A stretch of DNA of 64,000 nt from Desulfitobacterium_A nosdiversum (GTDB lineage Bacteria; Bacillota; Desulfitobacteriia; Desulfitobacteriales; Desulfitobacteriaceae), in NCBI RefSeq assembly GCF_049860565.1, contig NZ_CP172056.1:3224001-3288000 (forward strand), in the 5' to 3' direction. Shown in pieces: positions 1 through 9,388 of this stretch (position 1 is its first letter; each line of letters starts with the position of its first letter). Made by a program: the position numbers and the translations under genes. The notes under the pieces are model-generated. The model searched no databases and had not been told where the DNA came from. It saw only the letters and a program-made list of their open reading frames with translations.

Positions 1-387
1 CTCTGCATCTCCCGTGAGCTCCACGGTTAAATTGCTTCGGCCCATATCAACAACCCGCCCTCGAAAGACATCTACGATCTGTAAAATCTCCAATCGAGTC
101 TCGGCCCTGACCTTAACACGAACAAGTGCAAGTTCTCGGTCAACGATCTCTTCTTGAGTTAAATCTGTAACTTTATGCACAACAACAAGTTTAATGAGCT
201 GCTTTGTAACCTGTTCAATCACAGCATCATCACCGTCTACCATAATCGTCATCCTGGAAATGCCGGGGTCTTCCGTCTGACAAACAGAAAGGCTGTTAAT
301 ATTATAGGCTCGCCGGGCGAACAGCCCGGAAACCCGTGTTAAAACACCTGGGTTATTCTCAACGAGTACAGCCAATGTATGCAGCAT
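1..387 (-). CDS. ilvN: Acetolactate synthase small (regulatory) subunit, partial
   Basis: The regulatory subunit of acetohydroxyacid synthase confers valine feedback control on the catalytic subunit IlvB, at the first committed step of branched-chain amino acid synthesis. The frame is open from an ATG at 387 to the window edge (129 codons), so the C-terminus is missing. The N-terminus has the ACT-domain signature of IlvN/IlvH (LAVLVENNPGVLTRVSGLF, then RRAYNINSL). A GGGGAGGTGA ribosome site overlaps the end of ilvB, and only 5 nt separate ilvB from ilvN, so the two are translated together. It is the third gene of an ilvD-ilvB-ilvN operon. Confidence 0.95.
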   Translation of the reverse strand, partial: MLHTLAVLVENNPGVLTRVSGLFARRAYNINSLSVCQTEDPGISRMTIMVDGDDAVIEQVTKQLIKLVVVHKVTDLTQEEIVDRELALVRVKVRAETRLEILQIVDVFRGRVVDMGRSNLTVELTGDAE

Positions 388-392
388 TCAAC

Positions 393-2117
393 TCACCTCC
401 CCATCATTTCCGTAATTTCTTTACCTGGAGGAACCATCGGAATAACATCTTCTTCTTCTGAAATAACAAAATCCACAATTACTGGGCCATCACAATTTAT
501 GGCCTGATCAATTGCCGGACCAACCTCGTCCAATTGAGTTACGCGAATTCCAAGGATATGATAGGCCTCAGCAATTTTGACAAAGTCCGGATTGGCCTGA
601 AGCTGAATTTGGCTGTAGCGTTCGTTATTTAAAAACTTTTGGAGCTGTCGAACCATTCCGAGCACTCCATTATCCAGAAGAATTATTTTAATAGGAAGAT
701 GACATTGAACCATCGTTGCAATTTCCTGAATTGTCATTTGCAGCGAACCGTCCCCAGTGATAAGAAAGACCTGCGCTTCCGGCCGAGCCACCTGGGCTCC
801 GATGGAGGCGGGCAAACCAAACCCCATCGTTCCGAGCCCCCCGCTCGTGATAAATTGGCGCGGTGAGGAAATAGGATACATTTGAGCCGCCCACATTTGA
901 TGCTGCCCTACGTCAGTCGCTATAATTGCTTCTGAATCCGCTTTTTCACTAAGAGTCTTAAGAATTGCCTGCGGTGTTAAAGTTGTATTATCTTGCCTAT
1001 TTTGTAATCTTTGATGACGTTCCTCTTGCCAGTTCTTAATTTGTTCCCACCATGGCTGAACATCAGGGGGAGTTAGTTTTTGATTGAGTTCTTTAAGAAT
1101 AAAACGTGCATCTCCAACGATCGGAATATGAGCGCGTACTACCTTCCCTATTTCGGCAGGATCAATATCAATATGAATTACACGGGCTTTTGTTGCGAAT
1201 TTATGTCCTAACCCGCTTGTTACACGGTCATCAAAACGGACGCCAACTGCAATTAATAAATCACAATCTGTAACAGCATAATTCGCTGTGGAAGTTCCAT
1301 GCATTCCTACCATTCCTAAAAAATTAGGATGTTTGGAAGGCAAGCTTCCTATGCCCATAAGGGTCGTTACAACTGGGATATTCGCTTTTTCTACAACTTC
1401 ACGCAATATTTCCCCGGCTTCAGGATTATTTACTCCCCCACCGGCATACAACACAGGGCGCTCACAATCTGCTAAAGCACGAGCTGCCTCAGCAATTTGA
1501 CCCGCATTTCCCTTGGTAAAGAATTTATAGCTTTTAAGGTTAAGCTCTGTTGACTCTGGTTCAATATGTGCAGCGGCCTGAACATCTCTAGGAATATCAA
1601 TGACCACGGGGCCTGGCCGTCCTGTTCTGGCAATATAGAAGGCTTCCTTTATAATCCGCGGAAGTTGGCGTGCATCTTTTACAATATAGGAATGTTTTGT
1701 AATCGGATGGGTTATTCCTGTCATATCCACTTCCTGAAAGCAATCTGTTCCCAGTAAGTGAGTATTTACTTGACCTGTTAAAACAACAATAGGAATCGAG
1801 TCCATATATGCATTAGCAATCCCCGTCACCATATTGGTCGCACCGGGTCCAGAGGTTGCCAAACAAACTCCTACCTCACCGCTGACACGGGCATATGCAT
1901 CCGCCGCATGAACAGCCCCTTGCTCATGACGGGGTAAAATATGCCGAATAGGAGACCGAAGCAAAGCATCATAAATAGGTAATACCGCTCCCCCAGGATA
2001 CCCGAAAATAACTTTAACTCCCTCATCAATCAAAGCGTTGAGTAGGAGATCTGCCCCCGTTGTTTGATCGTTAATGTGATTTTTTTCTTTCTTGGGTTGC
2101 GTTTTGCTATTACCCAT
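393..2117 (-). CDS. ilvB: Acetolactate synthase large (catalytic) subunit
   Basis: TPP-dependent enzyme that condenses two pyruvates to acetolactate, or pyruvate with 2-oxobutyrate to acetohydroxybutyrate. At 574 residues it has the usual family length. Visible signatures are the N-terminal PYR domain (GYPGGAVLPIYDAL and the catalytic Glu in LPRHEQGA), the central FAD/DHAP-like domain (ARVIHIDIDPAEIGK) and the TPP-binding GDGSLQMTIQE...LLDN motif near residue 450-480. The gene lies 23 nt after ilvD and immediately before ilvN on the minus strand, and shares the ppGpp-type leader upstream of ilvD. Confidence 0.97.
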   Translation of the reverse strand: MGNSKTQPKKEKNHINDQTTGADLLLNALIDEGVKVIFGYPGGAVLPIYDALLRSPIRHILPRHEQGAVHAADAYARVSGEVGVCLATSGPGATNMVTGIANAYMDSIPIVVLTGQVNTHLLGTDCFQEVDMTGITHPITKHSYIVKDARQLPRIIKEAFYIARTGRPGPVVIDIPRDVQAAAHIEPESTELNLKSYKFFTKGNAGQIAEAARALADCERPVLYAGGGVNNPEAGEILREVVEKANIPVVTTLMGIGSLPSKHPNFLGMVGMHGTSTANYAVTDCDLLIAVGVRFDDRVTSGLGHKFATKARVIHIDIDPAEIGKVVRAHIPIVGDARFILKELNQKLTPPDVQPWWEQIKNWQEERHQRLQNRQDNTTLTPQAILKTLSEKADSEAIIATDVGQHQMWAAQMYPISSPRQFITSGGLGTMGFGLPASIGAQVARPEAQVFLITGDGSLQMTIQEIATMVQCHLPIKIILLDNGVLGMVRQLQKFLNNERYSQIQLQANPDFVKIAEAYHILGIRVTQLDEVGPAIDQAINCDGPVIVDFVISEEEDVIPMVPPGKEITEMMGR

Positions 2118-2140
2118 TTATTCTCTCCCCCTTAAGAATT

Positions 2141-3829
2141 CTATTTTATCTTTCTAAATGCTGCCCCCCGTGAAGCCGATTGTACAAATTGTGAATAGCG
2201 GCCAAGATACCCAGCTCTTAATTCCGGATTTAAGTTTTCGAGCTGAACCTGATTCTGTTCATATTTTTCTCGTCGTGACTTTCTTTCTTCATTAGAAACC
2301 ACCCAGTCGAGAGTTCCTTCCTTTAAATCAATCCTGATCTTATCCCCGGTTTGCAGCAGAGCAATTTCTCCGCCTAAAGCGGCTTCAGGAGAAACGTGCC
2401 CAATGGATAACCCGCGGCTTGCACCTGAAAATCTTCCATCCGTAATGAGTGCTACCGTTGCATCCAAACCCATTCCTGCTAAGGTTGAGGTTGGTCCGAG
2501 CATTTCACGCATTCCCGGTCCGCCCTTAGGCCCTTCATAACGAATAACGACGACATCGCCTTCTTTAATTTTTAGATTGCGAATAGCGTCAGCAGCCGCG
2601 ACCTCGCCGTCAAAAACTTGAGCCGTTCCCTCAAACACCATGGATTGATCCGCTAAGGCTCCTTGTTTAATAACAGCGCCCTCTGGAGCAAGATTACCAA
2701 AAAGCACTTTAAGTCCACCTTGAGAACTGTAGGGAGTGCCCATCGGATGAATCACTTGAGAATTTAGGACTTGAGCCTCTTGTAATCGTTCTGCTTGACT
2801 GACACCTGAAACAGTCAGTGGGTTGCCGTCAAAATAGTCATTGTCTAAGAGCTGCTTTAAGACTGCGCTTACGCCGCCTGCTTCATGAAGGTCGGCCAAA
2901 ACGTAATCTCCTGCTGGACTAAGTTTGCAGATTTGTGGTGTTTTGGAACTCACCTCGTTAACTTTACGAAGTTCCCACGGGATATCCCCTTCATTGGCAA
3001 TCGCCGGCAAATGAAGAATAGTATTTGTCGAACATCCCAATGCCATATCAAGGGCCACCCCATTTTTTAGGGCTGTTTCCGTTACGATATCACGAGGTCT
3101 AATATCCTTACGGAAAAGTTCCATAACCTGATAACCTGTTTCTTTGGCAAGGATGATTCGCTCAGAATAAACAGCCGGGATTGTTCCATTCCCCGGTAAA
3201 GCAAGTCCAAGGGCTTCAGTCAGACAATTCATGGAATTCGCCGTAAACATACCTGCACAGGAGCCAGCTGTCGGGCATGCTTTTGCTTCTATATTATGAA
3301 GCCAATTTTCATCCTTTTTGCCGGCAACAACTTGGCCTACTCCCTCAAACGCCGAATTCAAGGTCAGTGATTTACCTTCGTAACGTCCAGGCAGCATGGG
3401 GCCTCCACTGACAACAATTGCTGGAATATTGAGTCTCATGGCTGCCATCATCATACCCGGAACGACTTTGTCACAGCTCGGAATGAGAACTAAAGCATCT
3501 AATTGATGTGCACGAGTCATAACCTCAATAGAATCGGCAATCAGTTCGCGGCTTGCAAGAGAAAAGTGCATTCCTTGGTGTCCCATAGCTAAACCATCAC
3601 AAACTGCAACAGTAGAAAATTCGAAAGGTGTTCCACCATTTTCCCGAATTCCCGCTTTTACTGCATCAGCGATTTGTCTTAAATGCATATGCCCTGGAAC
3701 CATTTCAGTAAAGGAGTTGACCACTCCGACAAACGGCTTTTCGATTTCCCGGTCCGTTAAACCTAAAGCTTTCATCAAGGAACGATGTGGTGCCCTATCG
3801 ACTCCTTGTTTAAGGATATCACTGTTCAT
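2141..3829 (-). CDS. ilvD: Dihydroxy-acid dehydratase
   Basis: Fe-S dehydratase that converts 2,3-dihydroxy-isovalerate or -methylvalerate to the 2-oxo acid in valine/isoleucine synthesis. It has 562 residues. IlvD/Edd family motifs are present: AVCDGLAMGH, IPSCDKVVPGM and CPTAGSCAGMFTANSMN, whose cysteines serve the cluster, plus the C-terminal DGRFSGASRG motif. The start is supported by a GAGGAGTAAAAG site just before the ATG. It is the first gene of the ilvDBN operon and follows a structured leader (about 3886-4045) and a TTGACA promoter. Confidence 0.97.
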   Translation of the reverse strand: MNSDILKQGVDRAPHRSLMKALGLTDREIEKPFVGVVNSFTEMVPGHMHLRQIADAVKAGIRENGGTPFEFSTVAVCDGLAMGHQGMHFSLASRELIADSIEVMTRAHQLDALVLIPSCDKVVPGMMMAAMRLNIPAIVVSGGPMLPGRYEGKSLTLNSAFEGVGQVVAGKKDENWLHNIEAKACPTAGSCAGMFTANSMNCLTEALGLALPGNGTIPAVYSERIILAKETGYQVMELFRKDIRPRDIVTETALKNGVALDMALGCSTNTILHLPAIANEGDIPWELRKVNEVSSKTPQICKLSPAGDYVLADLHEAGGVSAVLKQLLDNDYFDGNPLTVSGVSQAERLQEAQVLNSQVIHPMGTPYSSQGGLKVLFGNLAPEGAVIKQGALADQSMVFEGTAQVFDGEVAAADAIRNLKIKEGDVVVIRYEGPKGGPGMREMLGPTSTLAGMGLDATVALITDGRFSGASRGLSIGHVSPEAALGGEIALLQTGDKIRIDLKEGTLDWVVSNEERKSRREKYEQNQVQLENLNPELRAGYLGRYSQFVQSASRGAAFRKIK

Positions 3830-3885
3830 CTTTTACTCCTCATTTCTCGTCAAAAGTAATGTATGCCTTACCCCAAAACGTAAAG

Positions 3886-4045
3886 CAGTTTATAAAAAGA
3901 CCCCGAACGAAAATCCCTCTAGACTTGAGGAACTTTCCGCTCGGGTCTTTTCTACCCACGGTGTAAATCCAATGGACTGGACTTCTGTGCCGCTTGGACC
4001 AGTCAGAATATCCTCGGAACCCTAGGCACACTTCCCTGTGTGTTA
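3886..4045 (-). ncRNA. ppGpp riboswitch (ykkC subtype 2a) with intrinsic terminator, ilvD leader
   Basis: Read on the minus strand, the leader has the ykkC-family signature: CTAGGGTTCCG near 4026, then ACTGGTCC(A)AGCG, then ACACCGTGGGTAGAAAAGACCCGAG. The ykkC class 1 motif senses guanidine. Subtype 2a senses ppGpp and in Clostridia typically precedes branched-chain amino acid genes, which matches ilvDBN here. The aptamer 3' part (GACCCGAGCGGAAA) can pair instead with TTTTCGTTCGGGGTC and is followed by TCTTTTTATA, giving a terminator at about 3895-3950. Ligand assignment rests on known family biology and gene context. Confidence 0.8.
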
Positions 4046-4067
4046 TAATACATTATTCAGTACTGTT

Positions 4068-4096
4068 AGTGTATATGTCACAGCTTAGAGTGTCAA
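4068..4096 (-). promoter_or_regulatory. Sigma-A type promoter of ilvDBN
   Basis: On the minus strand TTGACA (4096-4091) is followed after 17 nt by TACACT (4073-4068). Transcription would start about 25-30 nt before the ykkC-type aptamer. A TATTAT-like box closer to the leader is an alternative but lacks a good -35. Confidence 0.55.
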
Positions 4097-4178
4097 CCAT
4101 TTTTCTAGAGGAAGTTAAAATTTTAATTAAATTAGCGAAATTTTATACCAATCTATAGGTAAATTACGAAATTCTTTC

Positions 4179-4207
4179 TTGTCAAACCTCGCTATTCATA
4201 CTATAAT
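4179..4207 (+). promoter_or_regulatory. Promoter of hom-thrB
   Basis: TTGTCA (4179-4184), a 17-nt spacer and a perfect TATAAT (4202-4207) lie about 50 nt before the hom start codon. Confidence 0.75.
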
Positions 4208-4259
4208 GTCCACTATATGAAAACACTTGTTTCTATAAGGCGGATTGGAGGAGATCCTT

Positions 4260-5543
4260 TTGAATGAAATATACATCGGGATATTAGGACTCGGCACGGT
4301 AGGGTCTGGAGTTGTTCAAATTCTTACCAGCAACGCCGAGGACATTACAAATCGAACAAATAGCCATATCCACGTAAAGAAAGTATTGGTCAGAAATTTA
4401 CAAACACCGCGTTCCGTTAGTGGTGATTTTACCCTAACAGATCAGCCAGACGATATTTTGCAGGACCCGGATATCGATATCATTATTGAAGTAATGGGAG
4501 GTATTGAACCTGCTCGAACCTATATATTAGAAGCTTTGCGTCATGGCAAGAATGTTGTTACTGCCAATAAAGATTTGCTGGCCCTTCATGGTCACGAACT
4601 TTTGGATGCAGCCAAGGCAGCGGGAAAAGATCTTTATTTTGAGGCCAGCGTTGCTGGAGGGATTCCGATCATCGCCGCGCTTAAACAGTCTTTAGCCGCA
4701 AATAAAATCTCGACGGTAATTGGAATTATCAATGGAACAACAAACTATATCTTAACCGCTATGACTGAACAAGGCCGGAATTATGAAGAGGTTTTAAAGG
4801 AAGCTCAATCCTTAGGCTATGCTGAAGCCGATCCGACTTCTGATGTTGAAGGTTTGGATGCAGCTCGAAAGCTCGCAATTCTTTCCTCAATCGCATTCAA
4901 TTCCCGTGTTACCATTAATGATGTTTATGTCGACGGGATATCGCGGATCACCGCTGAAGATATCGCTTATGCCAAAGAACTTGATTCCTGCATTAAATTA
5001 TTAGCTATAGCTAAACATCAAGACGACGGCTTAGAAATTCGCGTTCATCCTGCAATCTTACCAAAATCCCATCCTCTCGCTTCTGTCAGCGGAGTCTTTA
5101 ACGCCGTCTATATTGTAGGTGATGCTGTAGGTGAAACAATGTTCTTTGGACGCGGAGCTGGTTCCCTGCCCACCGGAAGTGCCGTTGTTTCTGATATAAT
5201 GCAAGTTGTTCGCAATATGGAAACACAATCGACTTCGGCGATTAACTGCACATGCTATTATGATCTTCCGCTTAAGAAGTCGGATGATTTCCATACCTCA
5301 TTTTATATTCGGATGCGGGTTAAGGATGAACCTCGTGTTTTAGCTACACTTGCTCTTCTCTTTGCAGAAGCAAATGTAAGTTTTGCCACTATCATTCAAA
5401 AACAAAAAGCGAATCAGGAAGCTGAACTCGTTTTGGTCACCCATCCTATTTATGAATCCCAGCTGCGGGAAGCCCTTGATTCAGTCAAAGCTTATAGTAA
5501 AGTCTTGTCTATTCACAACGTGATTCGCTTTGAAGCCAATTAA
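4260..5543 (+). CDS. hom: Homoserine dehydrogenase
   Basis: NAD(P)-dependent reduction of aspartate semialdehyde to homoserine, the branch point to threonine and methionine. I see an N-terminal Rossmann motif GILGLGTVGSG, the catalytic-domain signatures VTANKDLLA and NGTTNYIL, and a C-terminal ACT domain (FYIRMRVKDEPRVLA), typical of the long feedback-regulated form. A TTG at 4245 is also in frame, but GGAGGAG (4247-4253) is the ribosome site, so translation most likely starts at the TTG at 4260, giving 427 residues. thrB follows 17 nt later in the same operon. Confidence 0.95.
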   Translation: MNEIYIGILGLGTVGSGVVQILTSNAEDITNRTNSHIHVKKVLVRNLQTPRSVSGDFTLTDQPDDILQDPDIDIIIEVMGGIEPARTYILEALRHGKNVVTANKDLLALHGHELLDAAKAAGKDLYFEASVAGGIPIIAALKQSLAANKISTVIGIINGTTNYILTAMTEQGRNYEEVLKEAQSLGYAEADPTSDVEGLDAARKLAILSSIAFNSRVTINDVYVDGISRITAEDIAYAKELDSCIKLLAIAKHQDDGLEIRVHPAILPKSHPLASVSGVFNAVYIVGDAVGETMFFGRGAGSLPTGSAVVSDIMQVVRNMETQSTSAINCTCYYDLPLKKSDDFHTSFYIRMRVKDEPRVLATLALLFAEANVSFATIIQKQKANQEAELVLVTHPIYESQLREALDSVKAYSKVLSIHNVIRFEAN

Positions 5544-5560
5544 ATCTGGAGGACGGAAAT

Positions 5561-6454
5561 ATGCTTTGCGCTAAAATACCCGCTACTTCTGCCAATCTTG
5601 GGCCTGGTTTTGACTGCCTTGGCTTAGCTTTAAACCTATATAATACAATCACGGTTGAGGAAAGCTCAACTTGGCAAATTCGTCTGGCAGGAAAATATTC
5701 TACAGGTTTACCCGTTGATGAAAGTAATCTCGTCTGGCAAACGATGCTTTTTCTTTGGAAGAAAGCAAATCACCCTGCACCTAAAGTCACCTTAACCTTA
5801 GAAAATCAAATACCGCCGGCACGCGGCCTAGGGAGCAGCTCCGCTGCCATTGTCGGGGGACTCGTTGTTGCTAATTCACTTGCCGGATCACCCTTTTCCC
5901 AGCTTGAGCTTTTGCAAATGGCCAATGAGTTGGAAGGACATCCAGACAATGTAACGCCAGCGCTTTATGGAGGTGTTACTCTTGCCGTTGAAACTGCCGA
6001 AGGTGTTCTGCCCAGAGTTCTCTGTGAGAATTCTAATATCCATGTTTTAGTCACTATTCCTGATTTTCTGCTTAGCACTTCTAAGAGTCGAAAAGTTCTG
6101 TCACCAAAAGTCGACCGTCGTGATGCCGTTTTTAATATTGCACATGCCGGTTTAGTCATTGAAGCCTTTCTCCGTAATGATTACAAACTTCTTAAGGAAG
6201 GTATGCGTGATCGACTTCACCAAGATCAACGCGCTGCACTCGTTCCCGGACTATCCGAAGCACTAAGTTCCGCTCTTGAAAACGGAGCATACGGCTCCGC
6301 CTTAAGCGGCTCAGGCCCGACCCTTCTTGCTTTTCTATCACCTGAGCATACCCAAGCTGTTTCTGCATGTATGCTGCAAACCTTCGCCAAGCACGGCCTC
6401 AATGCTGAAGCCTTTCCGTTACTCATCAGCTCCCGTGGAGCTCATATCCTATAA
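5561..6454 (+). CDS. thrB: Homoserine kinase
   Basis: GHMP-family kinase that phosphorylates homoserine before threonine synthase. The 297-residue protein has the N-terminal PATSANLGPGFDCLG signature, the ATP-binding PPARGLGSSSAA loop near residue 90 and the C-terminal ALSGSGPTLLA motif, all in family order. CTGGAGGACGG lies before the ATG. It is the second gene of the hom-thrB operon and is followed by an intrinsic terminator. Threonine synthase (thrC) is not in this window. Confidence 0.96.
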   Translation: MLCAKIPATSANLGPGFDCLGLALNLYNTITVEESSTWQIRLAGKYSTGLPVDESNLVWQTMLFLWKKANHPAPKVTLTLENQIPPARGLGSSSAAIVGGLVVANSLAGSPFSQLELLQMANELEGHPDNVTPALYGGVTLAVETAEGVLPRVLCENSNIHVLVTIPDFLLSTSKSRKVLSPKVDRRDAVFNIAHAGLVIEAFLRNDYKLLKEGMRDRLHQDQRAALVPGLSEALSSALENGAYGSALSGSGPTLLAFLSPEHTQAVSACMLQTFAKHGLNAEAFPLLISSRGAHIL

Positions 6455-6497
6455 CGAAATACTTGGGCTCATTAGAATTGAATTCATAGAAATAGAA

Positions 6498-6535
6498 AAA
6501 GGATGTAAGAAGGGCTAACCTTTCTTGCATCCTTT
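6498..6535 (+). terminator. Intrinsic terminator after thrB
   Basis: AAAGGATGTAAGAA pairs with TTCTTGCATCCTTT around a short GGGCTAACC loop, then TTTCTTC. It ends the hom-thrB transcript and, on the other strand, lies past the end of the histidine kinase gene at 6664. Confidence 0.7.
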
Positions 6536-6663
6536 CTTCACTTTCGAAGGACATTTATCTTTATTCTATAGTGCTAATTTCGACTCCAATATTTGATGAC
6601 TTACCAAAGTAGACCGAAGTTGTGACAATTGCATCGACACGTAAACATCTATTGAAGGTTATC

Positions 6664-8472
6664 TTATGGCTTCAGCGGCAGTATCACTGTTACTGTAGTA
6701 CCTTTACCTAATTCGCTGGTTAGCGACACCTGTCCGTCATGAAGTTCAACTAAATGTTTAGCAATAGCTAAGCCAAGCCCGGTGCCGCTGCTTTTACGTG
6801 ACTTGTCTGATTTATAAAAGCGATCCCATACATATGGAAGATCATCTTCAGGAATTCCATAACCTTGATCCTCTACACTGACTTCGAGTTCATTATTGCG
6901 TTTAATTTCTAAAGCAACCGTAATACTTGTGGCTTCAGGCGAGTATTTAACGGCGTTATCGATAAAGATGATAAATAACTGCCTTAAGCGGTCATAATCT
7001 CCGATAACCGCAGGGACCTCCGTGGGACCTTGATAACTTATTTTGATGTCCTTTTTATCAGCTATTGTTTGAAGACTTCGAATAATACCGGACAGAAGGC
7101 TGGGTATATGAATTTCTTCGTTATGAATTGAGATTTTACCTGATTGCAGGCGGGACAGTTCTAAAAGGTCACCAACGAGTCTTTCGAGGCTCTTCGTCTC
7201 TGAGAGCATTCTTTGATGATAATGCTCGATATCCTCGGCTTTATCGACTGTCCCATCCACAAGGGCTTCCAATGAGCCTTTAATAACGGTAAGAGGAGTC
7301 CTGAATTCGTGCGATACATTCGCTACGAAATCCTTTCGAAGCTGCTCCAAGCGTTCGCTTTCGCTGATATCTTGAACAAGAGCAACACTTCCGGAAACCT
7401 TATTCTGATTGTCAATAATGGGAGAAAGAATAAACCTTAGCTTTTTTCCTTTCCATTCTTTAACCGTTTGCACCGCCCTTTTTTCACGAATCACTTGATC
7501 AAGCAAGCTATAAATTTCTAAAGCTTCAAAATCCCTTTTCAAGTCCTCATCTGAATATGCGAGAGGTTGATTCATTATCTCAGATAAAGCATTATTCAGA
7601 CTGAGCGGAAGAAAGTCCAAGTCAAAAGCAACAATTCCTTCGGAAATACTCGAGATAATATCACTCATTTTTCCTTTTTCCTGAAAAAGCTGATTTATCG
7701 TCAAGCCTAATTTTGCCGCCAGTTGATCAAGCGAACTCCCCAATTGACCTAACTCGTCTTCTCCCTCAACGCCTGTTCGCACTTCATAATTTCCTTGGGC
7801 CATTTCCACAGCGGTACGCTTCATTGCTTTTAAGGGGCGTGTAAATAAATATGAGTAGAATAACCCAAGCCCAGCAGCAAGGAGTAGAGCGATTAATATA
7901 CTTATCTCTAAAATATTAACCGCTTTATCCAACGTTGCCGTAATCCCCGTAACAGGAGCATGTAAAAGGACTGCACCTACAATTTTCTGGTTTGAATCTC
8001 GAATCGGAACTCCTACAGTGAGTGTTGCTTCATTATATACACTGCTGAAACTTTGACTAATAGACTCTTGCCCTGACAAAACACTTTTGATAACATCTTC
8101 AGCTTCTGCAGGCAAGGGCTCGGTACTTAAGGCATGCCCTGAATTCAAACCCAATCCCATTCCTCTACCCATTCCCATTCCCGAAATGACTGCAGGAGTG
8201 CCTGTATCATCCGTAACCCATACTTTCGCCTCGGCAAGTGTACCCAGCATTTGCATCAATCCGCCATAGCCTCTTAATTGCCCATTGGTCGGCGGATTTT
8301 GACTCATCAATTCAGCAATGCTGTGTGCCCTTTCAAGAAGAACTTGCTCCTTGCTATTAAATGTGTACTGCCTAAACATTTGAATAAAGAACAATCCAAT
8401 TGTAAGCATGGATATGAGCACGATAAGTACGAACCCTGCCGTCAATTTAAAGGCAATCGTTTTTCTAAACAT
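6664..8472 (-). CDS. Membrane sensor histidine kinase (PhoR/ResE-like)
   Basis: Sensor kinase of a two-component pair with the upstream response regulator. Domain order: TM1 (about residues 7-29), an extracytoplasmic sensor of about 150 residues, TM2 near 185-205, HAMP, a PAS domain, HisKA with phospho-acceptor NVSHEFRTPLT near 385, and HATPase_c with DNAVKYSP, DQGYGIPEDD and GTGLGLAIAKH. The sensor loop contains a Gly/Met/Arg-rich stretch (GMGMGRGMGLG) that resembles the tail of the secreted protein encoded at 9389. A TTG at 8484 is possible, but the ATG at 8472 overlaps the regulator stop codon (ATGTTTAG) and suggests translational coupling. Its signal is unknown; a metal or redox cue is a guess from the loop composition. 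Confidence 0.93.
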   Translation of the reverse strand: MFRKTIAFKLTAGFVLIVLISMLTIGLFFIQMFRQYTFNSKEQVLLERAHSIAELMSQNPPTNGQLRGYGGLMQMLGTLAEAKVWVTDDTGTPAVISGMGMGRGMGLGLNSGHALSTEPLPAEAEDVIKSVLSGQESISQSFSSVYNEATLTVGVPIRDSNQKIVGAVLLHAPVTGITATLDKAVNILEISILIALLLAAGLGLFYSYLFTRPLKAMKRTAVEMAQGNYEVRTGVEGEDELGQLGSSLDQLAAKLGLTINQLFQEKGKMSDIISSISEGIVAFDLDFLPLSLNNALSEIMNQPLAYSDEDLKRDFEALEIYSLLDQVIREKRAVQTVKEWKGKKLRFILSPIIDNQNKVSGSVALVQDISESERLEQLRKDFVANVSHEFRTPLTVIKGSLEALVDGTVDKAEDIEHYHQRMLSETKSLERLVGDLLELSRLQSGKISIHNEEIHIPSLLSGIIRSLQTIADKKDIKISYQGPTEVPAVIGDYDRLRQLFIIFIDNAVKYSPEATSITVALEIKRNNELEVSVEDQGYGIPEDDLPYVWDRFYKSDKSRKSSGTGLGLAIAKHLVELHDGQVSLTSELGKGTTVTVILPLKP

Positions 8473-9157
8473 GCTTAATCTCAAATTTATATCCCACTCC
8501 CCAAATTGTTTTAATATCCCAATTTAAAGACTGTGAAAAATCGATCTTCGAACGAAGCCTTTTGATATGGGTATCCACCGTACGTGCATCTCCAAAGTAA
8601 TCATAACCCCAAACTCGATCAAGGAGATTATCCCTTGAAAAAACCTTTCCAGGATTTCCAGCCAACAGCCAAAGAATTTCGATTTCTTTTTTGGTTAAAT
8701 TGACATTTTCGCCTTTGACCATAACTTCATAAGAGGAAATATCTATTTCAAGTCCTGGGAGGCGTATGATATCCTTCATTTCCTCCTCTAAGACATCAAT
8801 TCGTCTTAAAACTGCGCGAATACGAGCCATAACTTCTGCCGGGCTAAATGGTTTAACAATATAATCATCTGCGCCAATATCCAGCCCCATTATACGGTCT
8901 CCATCTTCCCCTTTTGCCGTAATCATGATAATCGGCACATTTGAGGCTTCACGAATCTTCCGGCAAACTTCAAAGCCATCTATTATGGGCATCATTACGT
9001 CCAGTAAGATTAGAACAGGGTTACATTCTTTAAACTTTAGGATAGCTTCTTCTCCATCATGAGCAAGAATTGGAGAATATCCCTCTTTATTTACGTAACG
9101 ATTTAAAATTTCAAGTATATCTTCATGATCATCTGCGATTAAGATTGACTTACTCAT
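8465..9157 (-). CDS. OmpR/PhoB-family response regulator
   Basis: DNA-binding partner of the kinase at 6664. The receiver domain has the acidic pair (ADDHED), phospho-acceptor Asp in LILLDVMMPIIDG, conserved Thr/Ala (MITAKG) and Lys (VKPFSP). The C-terminal winged helix ends with RTVDTHIKRLRSKI and IWGVGYKF. About 230 residues from the ATG at 9157, which has GGAGGGATATTC before it; an in-frame start at 9178 lies upstream of that site and is less likely. OmpR-family proteins bind 11-bp direct repeats, and such repeats occur just upstream at 9261-9324. Confidence 0.95.
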   Translation of the reverse strand: MSKSILIADDHEDILEILNRYVNKEGYSPILAHDGEEAILKFKECNPVLILLDVMMPIIDGFEVCRKIREASNVPIIMITAKGEDGDRIMGLDIGADDYIVKPFSPAEVMARIRAVLRRIDVLEEEMKDIIRLPGLEIDISSYEVMVKGENVNLTKKEIEILWLLAGNPGKVFSRDNLLDRVWGYDYFGDARTVDTHIKRLRSKIDFSQSLNWDIKTIWGVGYKFEIKHV

Positions 9158-9260
9158 GAATATCCCTCCGATGCTCATTATTGATTCACTTATTTACTCT
9201 TCTTCCATCTTATTCTACTTATTTATCTTAGTATAAATCTATCACATATCGCGGATCACG

Positions 9261-9324
9261 TTGTGACAAATTTATGACAATAATTTTTTGAACTTTTGCC
9301 AAAGTTTTGCCAAACTTTTGACAC
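9261..9324 (+). promoter_or_regulatory. Tandem 11-bp direct-repeat operators (OmpR/PhoB type)
   Basis: Two clusters lie between the divergent regulator gene and the secreted-protein gene. Cluster 1 is TTGTGACAAAT / TTATGACAATA (9261-9282). Cluster 2 is ACTTTTGCCAA / AGTTTTGCCAA / ACTTTTGACAC (9292-9324), in exact 11-bp phase. This spacing is characteristic of OmpR/PhoB-family binding. Cluster 2 runs into a possible -35 TTGACA for the gene at 9389. Binding by the adjacent regulator is inferred. Confidence 0.6.
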
Positions 9325-9388
9325 ACTTGCTGTTTATACTCTAATCACAAGGTAAAACGAAATTAGCCATCAAAAAAGGAGTGTGTTT

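Noticed and set aside
3840..4031. 63-codon minus-strand ORF in the ilvD leader, and an overlapping 102-codon plus-strand ORF from 3717
   Set aside because: Both overlap the ykkC-type riboswitch and terminator, have no ribosome site and no recognisable homology; they are chance frames.
3886..4045. T-box leader for ilvDBN
   Set aside because: No T-box sequence (AGGGTGGNACCGCG) or specifier stem pattern; ykkC-type blocks fit instead.
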